Shown piece after piece: positions 1 to 7,689 of a stretch of 64,000 bases of DNA. The first letter of the stretch is position 1. Every line of letters begins with the position of its first letter. The stretch spans positions 62,001 to 126,000 of the forward strand of contig JAENYV010000001.1 in the NCBI GenBank assembly GCA_016841605.1, given 5' to 3'. Under the pieces are notes generated by a model, which saw nothing but the letters and a program-made list of their open reading frames with translations, did not search any database and was not told where the DNA came from. Origin of the DNA: Dethiobacter alkaliphilus. Lineage in GTDB: Bacteria > Bacillota > Dethiobacteria > DTU022 > UBA8154. A program made the position numbers and the translations under genes.

Positions 1-2
1 AA

Positions 3-665
3 GCTTCTCAGGGATTTGAACCACCAGCCAATGCTAAAATTCGGACACATTTGGGCGGATGGATTGATAAATATCAAGAGCAAGCAAAAAAACTAAAAGG
101 TTATTTTGAACTTGAATGTTCCAAGAGCAGTCATACAAAGTTTGGAGAGGTTATTATCAAAGAATTTCCATTTTTTTATGAAAGAATGGAGAGAACGATT
201 ATGGAATCAGATCAGCCTATATATCATAATTGGGTGGAAGCAATAAGGCAAACAGGAGGCTTATGTCATCAGGATTTTACGGCAGGCAATCTTATTTTGG
301 ATAAAAGAAATAGAATCTACGTTCTGGATACGGATTCTATTACGTTTGATATACCGCTCAGGGATATTAGAAAATTGTTGAATAAAATTGTTAAAAGAAA
401 AGGACAGTGGGATCTGATGCCGGTTAGAGATATTTTAATATGGTATCAGCGACAAAATCCTTTGCAAGATTGGCAGTGGCAGCTGTTAAGGCCGACATTA
501 TCATATCCGCACTTATTTGTTGGAATTATGAGTAAATATTATGAAAAAAGAGAGGAAACCTGGACAGAAGGAAAATATTTGCAAAGATTAAATGAAATGA
601 TCAACATTGAAAAATCAAAAGAGCCCATCATAAATAATGAAGCTCTGTTTTTTCCGCTGTCGTAG
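3..665 (+). CDS. CotS-family spore coat protein, 5' end missing
   Basis: The reading frame is open to the window edge, so the true start lies upstream; TTG at 51 is only an internal codon. The protein has the kinase-like fold of the CotS/YsxE coat family. The catalytic-loop-like motif LCHQDFTAGN is followed by VLDTDSITFD, where a DFG-like Asp would sit, and by DIRKLLNKI. These proteins are incorporated into the inner spore coat in Bacillus; whether they phosphorylate anything is unknown. It lies 16 bp upstream of a paralogue, and a glycosyltransferase completes the set, as in cotSA-cotS of Bacillus. The family call is firm; the function is inferred from the family. Confidence 0.85.
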   Translation, partial: ASQGFEPPANAKIRTHLGGWIDKYQEQAKKLKGYFELECSKSSHTKFGEVIIKEFPFFYERMERTIMESDQPIYHNWVEAIRQTGGLCHQDFTAGNLILDKRNRIYVLDTDSITFDIPLRDIRKLLNKIVKRKGQWDLMPVRDILIWYQRQNPLQDWQWQLLRPTLSYPHLFVGIMSKYYEKREETWTEGKYLQRLNEMINIEKSKEPIINNEALFFPLS

Positions 666-681
666 TTAAGGAGGTATTTAA

Positions 682-1692
682 TTGCAATTGGAAAACGATA
701 CGAAGAGCTTAAATACAACGGCTCAAAAGGTTTTATTACATTATGATATTACTCCGGAATCTCTAAGTATCATTCAGAACAATGGTTTAAAAACATTATG
801 GAAGTTTACATGCAATAATGAAAATAAATGCTTAAAACGGTTAAAACATACCTGGGATAAGGCTTTGTTTACGGTAAATGCTCAAATTTATATCTACCGG
901 ATGGGGGGATCTGTCCCAAAAGTTTACTTAAATCTTGAAGGAAAACCTATTACCGAATATAATGGGCAATTATTTGTCCTGTATGAATGGATTGAAGGAA
1001 GAGACTTTAATTTTGGCAGACCTTCCGATTTGCGTATGGCTATGGAAGGTTTAGCGGAATTTCATGTGCGATCAAAAGGATATACGGCACCGGAGGAGGC
1101 CAAAGTCTCTTCAAAACTTGGCAGGTGGCCTCACCAGTACGAATCCATGATTAGTAGAATGTTGAAATGGAAAAAGGAGGCTAAAGACAAGTCGCAAAAT
1201 CCGGTATATGCCGCTTATCTTCAATATATTGACAGTATGAAAAAAATTGGTGATATGGCAATTGATGCTTTACAGAAATCTTCTTATCATACTTTAACGG
1301 ATATTGCTTTAGAGAAATCGACTTTATGCCATCAGGATTACGGGGTAGGAAATGCGCTTCTTAAAGGGGATATCGTCTATGTTCTTGACCTGGATGGAAT
1401 AACTTATGATCTGCCAATGAGAGACTTACGAAAAATAATCGGTAAACGTATGGAAAAACTTGGAAAATGGGATAAAGAATTGATTCAAAAAATTGTCTTA
1501 TGGTATGGAAAAAACAATAAGCTTTCATCAGAAGAAAAGGCATTATTACAAATAGATTTACTTTTCCCGCACTGGTTTTTTGGGACTGTTAAAAATTTAT
1601 TTAAAAAAAATAAATTGCTTAAAGCCAGTGAAATCGTCGGAATTGGAGAATTTGAACAGAGTAAAATGTCTGTTATCAAAGATTTGTTTTAA
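682..1692 (+). CDS. CotS-family spore coat protein
   Basis: The protein is 336 residues, the usual length for CotS. TTG at 682 is preceded by AAGGAGG at good spacing. An aminoglycoside-phosphotransferase-like fold is visible: LFVLYEWIEGRDF in the hinge region, LCHQDYGVGNALL as the catalytic loop, and VLDLDGITYDLPMRDLRK as the metal-binding region. It resembles the truncated gene before it throughout the C-terminal half, so the two are tandem paralogues. It is probably cotranscribed with both neighbours. In Bacillus, CotS is an inner-coat protein made late in the mother cell. Catalytic activity is not established for the family. Confidence 0.88.
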   Translation: MQLENDTKSLNTTAQKVLLHYDITPESLSIIQNNGLKTLWKFTCNNENKCLKRLKHTWDKALFTVNAQIYIYRMGGSVPKVYLNLEGKPITEYNGQLFVLYEWIEGRDFNFGRPSDLRMAMEGLAEFHVRSKGYTAPEEAKVSSKLGRWPHQYESMISRMLKWKKEAKDKSQNPVYAAYLQYIDSMKKIGDMAIDALQKSSYHTLTDIALEKSTLCHQDYGVGNALLKGDIVYVLDLDGITYDLPMRDLRKIIGKRMEKLGKWDKELIQKIVLWYGKNNKLSSEEKALLQIDLLFPHWFFGTVKNLFKKNKLLKASEIVGIGEFEQSKMSVIKDLF

Positions 1693-1703
1693 GGAGGATT
1701 ATC

Positions 1704-2849
1704 GTGAAGGTTGCATTAATTTCTACTGAGAAACTTCCTGTTCCTCCCGTTTTAGGAGGCGCGATTCAAATTTATATTGATGCTATCCTGCCTATTTTGG
1801 CAAAGCATCATGAAGTGACTTTATTTAGTTTATATAATAATAAGTTGCCGGTTAAATATACATCGGGGAATATAAGACATATTCGTGTCAGGGGAAAAAC
1901 TGCCGACGAATATATAAACAATATTAAAAAAGCAATGACAGAGGACTCTCTTAAATACGATTTGCTACATGTCTTTAATAGACCCCTTTGGATAATTCGC
2001 TTAAGTGATGCAGCTCCCCAAAGTGCTTTCAGTTTGAGCCTGCACAATGAAATGTTTACACCTAAAAAAATTGATGAGGAAAGGGCGCTGTATTGTCTGG
2101 AAAAAGTAAGTTTTATCTCTACTGTGAGTCATTTTATCGCCAATTATATACAAGAAAGATATCCATTTGCCGCACACAAATTAAATGTAATTTATTCCGC
2201 GGCAGATGCTCATTTGTTTAAGCCTGTCTTGTCGGAAGATGTCAGGGAAGAGAGGGAGGCCATGCGAAGACAATATGGGCTGGATAATTATAAGGTAATT
2301 CTTTTTGTCGGAAGACTAAGCAGTAAAAAAGGAGCCCATATTTTATTAAAAGCTATGGAGCAAGTGATGGAGGCTCATCCTGAAGCTGCCCTGCTGTTTG
2401 TTGGAAGTAAATGGTATGGAAGTAATTTAACAGACAATTATATTGAAAAATTACAAGAGTTGGGGAAAAAGCTGAAAGGACCTGTGATTTTTACAGGTTT
2501 TTTAACTCCTCAGGAAATCCATAAATATTATCATATGGGAGATATATTTGTCTGTGCCTCTCAATGGAAAGAACCTTTGGCCAGGGTCCATTATGAAGCT
2601 ATGGCGGCAGGGCTTCCCATTATTTCAACGGCAAGAGGAGGAAATGCTGAAGTTATGCAGCAAATGGTTAACGGAATAATCATTGAAGAATACAATAATC
2701 CCGACGTAATGGCCGAAAAAATTAACTATCTTTTAGAGCATGAAGAGGAAGCTCTAAATATGGGGATAATCGGACGAAAGACGGCAGTGGAAAGATACAA
2801 CTGGGAGAGAGTGGCAAAGCAGCTTTTGACTCTCTTTGAAACAATTTAA
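1704..2849 (+). CDS. Family 4 glycosyltransferase, CotSA-like
   Basis: This 381-residue GT-B glycosyltransferase starts at GTG 1704 behind AAGGAGG, 11 bp after the second cotS-like gene. The N-terminal glycine-rich loop (PVLGGAIQIYI) is followed by a linker, and the C-terminal domain carries LFVGRLSSKKGAHILL and the nucleotide-sugar motif EPLARVHYEAMAAGLP, where EX7E is the usual catalytic pair. No signal peptide or membrane segment is seen, so it acts in the cytoplasm of the mother cell. Bacillus CotSA is the same kind of protein next to cotS, which supports a role in spore coat glycosylation. The donor and acceptor sugars cannot be told from sequence. Confidence 0.87.
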   Translation: MKVALISTEKLPVPPVLGGAIQIYIDAILPILAKHHEVTLFSLYNNKLPVKYTSGNIRHIRVRGKTADEYINNIKKAMTEDSLKYDLLHVFNRPLWIIRLSDAAPQSAFSLSLHNEMFTPKKIDEERALYCLEKVSFISTVSHFIANYIQERYPFAAHKLNVIYSAADAHLFKPVLSEDVREEREAMRRQYGLDNYKVILFVGRLSSKKGAHILLKAMEQVMEAHPEAALLFVGSKWYGSNLTDNYIEKLQELGKKLKGPVIFTGFLTPQEIHKYYHMGDIFVCASQWKEPLARVHYEAMAAGLPIISTARGGNAEVMQQMVNGIIIEEYNNPDVMAEKINYLLEHEEEALNMGIIGRKTAVERYNWERVAKQLLTLFETI

Positions 2850-2870
2850 AACTATTACTTAATACTAAAC

Positions 2871-2896
2871 ATCCCATGAATAGTTCTTCATGGGAT
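2871..2896 (+). terminator. Hairpin after the cotS-like operon
   Basis: A perfect 10-bp stem (ATCCCATGAA / TTCATGGGAT) with a 6-nt loop lies 22 bp after the glycosyltransferase stop. Only a broken T-rich stretch follows, so termination is probably leaky. Confidence 0.5.
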
Positions 2897-3010
2897 ATTT
2901 GGTATTGAAGAGCACATTATCGATAGTACGGAATATATTAAAAAGGAAATGATTTTCGGACTAATAATATAATTAATGTCAAATAAAGCTTTATTGGGGG
3001 ATGAAGAGAA

Positions 3011-3472
3011 ATGTTACCTACACCACAAAAATTTATGTTAACAGCTGGTACTGGGGAGGGGAAAACAAGTTTAACTGCCTTTGATGCGGCTCTGTTTGAT
3101 GCCGGTGTTGGAAATCTTAATCTAGTTAGAGTATCCAGTATATTGCCACCGAAAACACACTTTTATGAAAAAATAGAAATATCCCCGGGATCATTAGTAC
3201 CTACTGCTTATGGTTCTATTACCAGCAAAAATCCCGGGGAAATTATTTCCGTTGCCGTTGCCGTAGGAATTCCCGAAATTGATACATATGGGGTAATAAT
3301 GGAGTACTCGGGAAAATTTTCACAAGAAGAAATAGAAAAACGTATTAGAAATATGGTCGTCGAAGCATTCAAAATGAGAGACCTTCCTTTAAAAGAAATA
3401 AAAGTCTGCGCTGTGGAACATAAAGTAATCTGCTGCGGGAGTGCGTTTGCGGGAGTTGTTCTCTGGTACTAG
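3011..3472 (+). CDS. pdaD: Pyruvoyl-dependent arginine decarboxylase
   Basis: The 153-residue proenzyme belongs to the PvlArgDC family (usually 150-165 residues). It converts arginine to agmatine and CO2, the first step of polyamine synthesis by the agmatine route. The self-cleavage site VRVSSILP is intact (Ser42-Ser43); cleavage makes a beta chain and an alpha chain whose new N-terminus is the pyruvoyl cofactor. The C-terminal Glu/Cys-rich strand (VCAVEHKVICCGSAF) also fits the family. ATG 3011 has GGGGGATG just upstream. No speB or other polyamine gene lies beside it; the gene stands alone between the coat operon and two membrane protein genes on the other strand. Confidence 0.9.
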   Translation: MLPTPQKFMLTAGTGEGKTSLTAFDAALFDAGVGNLNLVRVSSILPPKTHFYEKIEISPGSLVPTAYGSITSKNPGEIISVAVAVGIPEIDTYGVIMEYSGKFSQEEIEKRIRNMVVEAFKMRDLPLKEIKVCAVEHKVICCGSAFAGVVLWY

Positions 3473-3479
3473 AGAACAA
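3456..3479. terminator. Bidirectional hairpin over the pdaD stop codon
   Basis: A perfect 9-bp inverted repeat (TTGTTCTCT / AGAGAACAA) with a 6-nt loop contains the pdaD TAG and lies 12 bp from the stop of the convergent EamA gene. The flanking T run is short, so strength is uncertain. Confidence 0.45.
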
Positions 3480-3490
3480 TTTAGTCCTAG

Positions 3491-3931
3491 TTATGAAGGG
3501 TTTAAACTCATACAAATAAGACCGATAACGATCAACATCGCTCCTGTCAATTTTAAAGCCGATACAGTTTCTCCCATAAAATACCAGCCAACCCAAAAGG
3601 TTAGCAGGGGAGATGCAGCCAGCACCAGAGATGTTTGCCCAATATCACCACGCTTAATAGCTGCATAATAAGCCAAATCTCCTGCAAAAGTGGCAAAAAA
3701 TGCTTCAATCCCAATAAAACACCAGGTTTTTCCCGGAACAGCTGTAATACGTCCAATGCCGCCACTGGAGATAAACCATATACCAATAAAAATTCCTACT
3801 AGAATCACTGTTAACAACGTACGAACGGCCAAACCATCAAGGGGATGAACATCTTTTAAACCTAATTTACCAAATGCCGGGGCAATACCCCAGCAGATAG
3901 CTCCAAACAAAGCGTAAATAAAGCTGAGCAA
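3491..3931 (-). CDS. Single-domain EamA-family transporter
   Basis: The 146-residue protein contains one EamA (DMT superfamily) unit with about five membrane spans. The opening FGAICWGIAPAFGKLGL is the characteristic start, and the last helix pair ends in MGETVSALKLTGAMLIVIGL. Full-length relatives have two such units, so this half-size form probably works as a dimer. The start is TTG with GGAAGGAG upstream. It follows the VanW gene by 23 bp on the same strand, so they may be cotranscribed. Substrate unknown; relatives move metabolites or amino acids. Confidence 0.8.
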   Translation of the reverse strand: MLSFIYALFGAICWGIAPAFGKLGLKDVHPLDGLAVRTLLTVILVGIFIGIWFISSGGIGRITAVPGKTWCFIGIEAFFATFAGDLAYYAAIKRGDIGQTSLVLAASPLLTFWVGWYFMGETVSALKLTGAMLIVIGLICMSLNPS

Positions 3932-3954
3932 AATTTCTTTCTCCTTCCTATTCT

Positions 3955-4905
3955 TTACTCTAAAAAGATCTTCTCAATTACCTGGGGCATAGGCTTATAG
4001 TAATTGACTCCCAAATCTTTTGTGAGCGGTGCTCCATCAAAATTTTCAATTGTTATCCATGATTTTACAGTAACGCTGTCAGCCCCGGGTATAACTATTT
4101 TTTCTTCTCCCGGGAGCAAATTAATGTTGTTACGATAAATTGTCTGCCTTTTCTGCCAGCCAAGGAGCTCATGGTGCCAGATAACCTTCGGAGGATATGC
4201 ACCTCCATATATTGCTATTGTTAAATCATCTCCTTCGGTATCGGCCCAGATAACAAGGGGATATTCGCTATTATTCTTAAAAGAAAAATCTTTGATCCCG
4301 TAAACGATGGTGGCATCTTGACCAGGGGGAACATAGGGGACAAGCATGCCATGAACGTGTCTTTCCAAAATATTTAAATTTGCTAATACAGCTACATTAT
4401 ATAAAGTTGTTGCTATTTTACAAACCCCTCCACCAACTGCGCTCACCACATTGTTGCCGCTATAGGCAGGTCCGTCCTTAAATCCCCGTTCCCTGTTGTA
4501 AGGTCCAATCGTCTGATTAAGGGAAAAATAGTCACCGGGCAGAACAATTGCTCCTGCCAGCAGATCTGCCGCGAGAGCCACATTATCTTTTTCTCCGGGC
4601 AAAGGGTCCGGTAAAGTTGTTTGAAAGGCGGCTAGACGCAATATCGCTCCGTACTGCCCGCACAACTCTAAAAAAGAACTATCATCTTCCCAGCTTAAAA
4701 ACCTATTTACCTGTTTACCATAAGGATGAGGTACGCTTTTATTTTCAATCTGAGCTAATAAGTCCTTTAAAGTATCTCTGTGGACATTTACATTATTTAC
4801 ATTTATATAACTAGAGAAAAAAATATGGTATATATATACTATTAATAGGATGCCCATCACTAATAGTAAAACAGGATAATATATGTTTTTGGCACACTTT
4901 TTCAT
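3955..4905 (-). CDS. VanW-like membrane-anchored protein
   Basis: The 316-residue protein has one N-terminal membrane span (about residues 10-30) and then an extracytoplasmic VanW domain. The signature stretch includes LPGDYFSLNQTIGPY, then GPAYSGNNVVSAVGGGVC, then ATTLYNVAVLANL, all typical of the family. VanW is named from vancomycin-resistance clusters, but the family is widespread in spore-forming Firmicutes and its biochemical role is unknown; no van genes are nearby. ATG at 4905 is preceded by GAGG. It is the first gene of a likely two-gene minus-strand unit with the EamA gene. Confidence 0.85.
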   Translation of the reverse strand: MKKCAKNIYYPVLLLVMGILLIVYIYHIFFSSYINVNNVNVHRDTLKDLLAQIENKSVPHPYGKQVNRFLSWEDDSSFLELCGQYGAILRLAAFQTTLPDPLPGEKDNVALAADLLAGAIVLPGDYFSLNQTIGPYNRERGFKDGPAYSGNNVVSAVGGGVCKIATTLYNVAVLANLNILERHVHGMLVPYVPPGQDATIVYGIKDFSFKNNSEYPLVIWADTEGDDLTIAIYGGAYPPKVIWHHELLGWQKRQTIYRNNINLLPGEEKIVIPGADSVTVKSWITIENFDGAPLTKDLGVNYYKPMPQVIEKIFLE

Positions 4906-5006
4906 AAATTACCTCTTTAAATAAAACATGCTTACTTAAATGTTATTCCTTAAAAAAAAAAACATACCTTAAAGCCATGGAAGGGGGAACATAGGTAGTT
5001 GTTGAC

Positions 5007-5035
5007 TTGCATGGTAAATAAAATATTGTTATAAT
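5007..5035 (+). promoter_or_regulatory. Sigma-A-type promoter for the cysteine hydrolase gene
   Basis: TTGCAT (5007-5012) and TATAAT (5030-5035) are separated by 17 bp, about 70 bp ahead of the ATG at 5108. The -10 box is perfect. Confidence 0.55.
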
Positions 5036-5107
5036 TTTACCGGTTAAAGTTTTTTTGATAAACGACTTTAGTAGGACTGTCAATTTACTTGTAAAGGATA
5101 TGGTCAA

Positions 5108-5692
5108 ATGGAACGTCCAACCAAAGATAAACCGGCCTTGTTAATTATTGACATGGTAAAAGACAATTTGTCTCCCGATCATCCTTTTCCTATAACACCG
5201 CTTGCAATTCGGATTATTCCCGCAATTAATAAGTTGATCGGTATGTTCAGAAAACAAGGCTGGCCTGTGATATTTCCCACGGATGCTTTTCATGAGCAGG
5301 ATTTTATTTTCGGTGGCCGCATGAAACCCCACTCACTGGCAGGCACCCGAGGAGCCGAGATAGCCGATGGTCTTGATTATCGGCCTGAAACGGACATGTG
5401 GCTTCCCAAACCCAAATTTTCAGCGTTTTTTCAAACCGGGCTTGAAAAAACGCTGCATGAACAGGGAGTTACCCTTTGTGCGGTAGCCGGTATTTCTACA
5501 AATTTTTGTATTTTGACCACCATTATGGATGCTTTGTGTCATGATTTCAAGGCAATATTGCTCGAAGATTGCACAGCAGCTCCTTCCGAGACTATTCATG
5601 ACGAGATACTTAAGATTTATCGGCGCAACGCTTTGTATCCTCTTTTCAGAGTGGCCTCTTCCCTGGAAATGGAAGAGATTTTGTCGGTTTAA
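5108..5692 (+). CDS. Isochorismatase-family cysteine hydrolase
   Basis: The 194-residue protein has the isochorismatase/nicotinamidase fold. The triad is visible: Asp15 in LLIIDMV, Lys in PKPKFSAFF (101 or 103), and Cys134 in AGISTNFC, next to the usual cis-peptide region. The family includes isochorismatase, nicotinamidase, N-carbamoylsarcosine amidase and biuret hydrolase; the metal-binding DXHXXXH of nicotinamidases is not seen, so nicotinamidase is less likely. The gene has its own sigma-A-type promoter and no informative neighbour. The substrate is not determinable here. ATG 5108 follows AAAGGAT. Confidence 0.82.
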   Translation: MERPTKDKPALLIIDMVKDNLSPDHPFPITPLAIRIIPAINKLIGMFRKQGWPVIFPTDAFHEQDFIFGGRMKPHSLAGTRGAEIADGLDYRPETDMWLPKPKFSAFFQTGLEKTLHEQGVTLCAVAGISTNFCILTTIMDALCHDFKAILLEDCTAAPSETIHDEILKIYRRNALYPLFRVASSLEMEEILSV

Positions 5693-5903
5693 TTTACGGG
5701 AATTTCGAATGTTTTATTGTTTTCAGGAGTGCCGGCCAGTCGGAAAAACTAATCTGAATCTAAAGGAAAGAGTATAGCTCTCCTCTTTTGGTTAAGCTAA
5801 AAAAAAAACCGAAAGGGGGTATAGCCCGTTTTGAAGATTATACGGCTGTGCAAGATGGTTTATTCCCAAGTAAAAGCCGTATTGATATTAGCGGGCTTGC
5901 ATA

Positions 5904-7190
5904 ATGGTCTTTAGTTTATCAGAAACAGAATCGGAAAAACGCGATGGTTTTATCCCCGGGTTTAATATCCGGACCGACTTGGCCGTGGAGGCCCACGAGG
6001 TAATCAGTGCACAGGGAGAAATACCGGGAGTCCGTACGGAAAAAGAAGGGGACGAAGATATTACGATTCACCGGGTTGCCGTTACGACAGAACAGGGAGC
6101 GGCGAAGATGGGTAAACCCATGGGGAATTATATTACCCTGGAGATTCCCGGACTGAGAAAAAAGAATACAGCGCTTCAGGATAAGGTAGTGCAGGTTTTT
6201 TATAAAGAACTGCAGCGTATGCTGAACTTAAACGGTCAGAAAAGCGTGATGGTAATCGGATTGGGTAACTGGAATGTTACACCTGATGCTCTGGGCCCCC
6301 GGGTAGTTCAGGAACTTTTTGTCACTCGCCATATTTTCAAGCTGAAACCGGAGATTCTCGGGGACGGATATCGTTCCGTCTGTGCTATATCACCGGGTGT
6401 CCTGGGAATTACGGGTATTGAAACAGGAGAAATTATTCGCGGTATCGCGGAACACGTCAAGCCGGATATTATTATTGCAGTAGATGCACTGGCAGCTCAC
6501 CGTATGAGCCGCCTCCATACCACTATTCAGGTGTCTGATACGGGGATTGTTCCCGGTTCGGGTGTGGGAAACCGGCGTCTGGGGATCAATCGGCAAACGA
6601 TGGGGGTTCCAGTTTATGCCATTGGAGTGCCGACTGTTGTTGATGCCGTGACTATCGCCGGAGACAGCATGGATAAAATGGCCGAGGCAATGAAAACGGA
6701 ATCTCCACAGGGAAATGTTTTTGCCGGAATTGTCCGGAAAATGAAATGGGAAGAAAAAAGAAATATTATAAAAGAAGTTCTGGAACCTTTTGCCGGAGAT
6801 CTGATCGTTACACCCAAAGAGATCGATACCTTGATCGAGGATATTTCTTTGGTTATCGCCGCTGGCCTTGATGCAGCTTTTCATCCGCAGATTGCCCGGG
6901 AGGAAGAAAAGCGTTTTACGGAAACTATTAATTTGACCAATTTACAGGGAAGCAGTCACCTGCCACAGGGCGATCCGGGAAATAATCCTTTACCACAGGG
7001 GAATTATCCGCTTAATGAACCAGTAGATCATCGCTACTTCAATCCCCAATTTCAAAATAATCCCCCCAAGTATGCCAATCAGGGAGCCAAAGCCGGAGCG
7101 CAGAGCTCTGTCCAGGGGAAGCCCCTTGAAAAGTTCTACCGTCAGAGCACCCAGGAAAGGTCCCAAAATGATACCGGCCGGACCGAATAA
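5904..7190 (+). CDS. gpr: Spore germination protease GPR, with C-terminal extension
   Basis: GPR degrades small acid-soluble spore proteins during germination. It is made as a zymogen in the forespore and trims itself; the processing region FNIRTDLAVEA is present around residue 20. The two Asp residues implicated in its unusual aspartic-type catalysis are visible as Asp128 (TPDALGP) and Asp194 (IAVDALAAHR). The conserved part ends near residue 330 (DAAFHPQ). About 90 more residues follow, polar and rich in Pro, Gln, Gly and Asn (LPQGDPGNNPLPQG), and the last 67 codons overlap the convergent DUF456 gene. ATG 5904 has only a weak GCGGG site, and an in-frame stop lies at 5889. Confidence 0.92.
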   Translation: MVFSLSETESEKRDGFIPGFNIRTDLAVEAHEVISAQGEIPGVRTEKEGDEDITIHRVAVTTEQGAAKMGKPMGNYITLEIPGLRKKNTALQDKVVQVFYKELQRMLNLNGQKSVMVIGLGNWNVTPDALGPRVVQELFVTRHIFKLKPEILGDGYRSVCAISPGVLGITGIETGEIIRGIAEHVKPDIIIAVDALAAHRMSRLHTTIQVSDTGIVPGSGVGNRRLGINRQTMGVPVYAIGVPTVVDAVTIAGDSMDKMAEAMKTESPQGNVFAGIVRKMKWEEKRNIIKEVLEPFAGDLIVTPKEIDTLIEDISLVIAAGLDAAFHPQIAREEEKRFTETINLTNLQGSSHLPQGDPGNNPLPQGNYPLNEPVDHRYFNPQFQNNPPKYANQGAKAGAQSSVQGKPLEKFYRQSTQERSQNDTGRTE

Positions 7191-7481
7191 AAAAATGCCT
7201 GGGAGAAGTCCCAGGGCGGCTCCCCATGTTGCTGCTCCGGAACCTCCGGAGTGTTTTACTCCCATAGCAGTGGCTAGATAGTCTACACTCATTACCAACA
7301 AGGCAGCAATTCCCTGATAAAGGTAGAAATCGAGAGACAGCCCGGGTGGGAATCCTGTCAGAATTCCATATATCAGCATACCGGCCCAGATTACGGTTAC
7401 TCCCGGGAGCAGGGGGAGGACAGTCCCGATAATGCCCACGCAGAACAGGATACCGGTGATAAGTAAAGGGAAAAAAGACAT
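6990..7481 (-). CDS. DUF456 integral membrane protein
   Basis: The 163-residue protein is nearly all membrane helix. It begins with LLPGVTVIWAGMLIYG, the typical DUF456 opening, and carries the glycine-rich core GLLPGIFLFGPAGIILGPFLGA. Function of the family is unknown. ATG 7481 is preceded by GAGGAGG at good spacing. Its last 67 codons are read on the opposite strand by the gpr extension (6990-7190), although this part of the DUF456 protein (ELFKGLPLDRALRSGFG and beyond) is still recognisable. It is therefore the gpr tail, not this gene, that looks newly acquired. Confidence 0.85.
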   Translation of the reverse strand: MSFFPLLITGILFCVGIIGTVLPLLPGVTVIWAGMLIYGILTGFPPGLSLDFYLYQGIAALLVMSVDYLATAMGVKHSGGSGAATWGAALGLLPGIFLFGPAGIILGPFLGALTVELFKGLPLDRALRSGFGSLIGILGGIILKLGIEVAMIYWFIKRIIPLW

Positions 7482-7689
7482 ATTACTTTACCTCCTCTTC
7501 TTTCTTGAGAAATTCGCTCATTTCTTGCTGAAACCTTCTATGGATCTTAATTTTATTATATTACCCGGGAAATGAAAGGGAGAGAATAACTCAGAACTTT
7601 TACTTCGCTTTCTGTTTATTTGTGGTAAAATATGATTTAACTGGGTTCAGGAAATAGAATAGAAGTAAACGGTGGGGAGTGAACCTAAA

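Noticed and set aside
6390-6884. 164-codon minus-strand ORF inside gpr
   Set aside because: Antisense to the catalytic core of GPR, no ribosome site.
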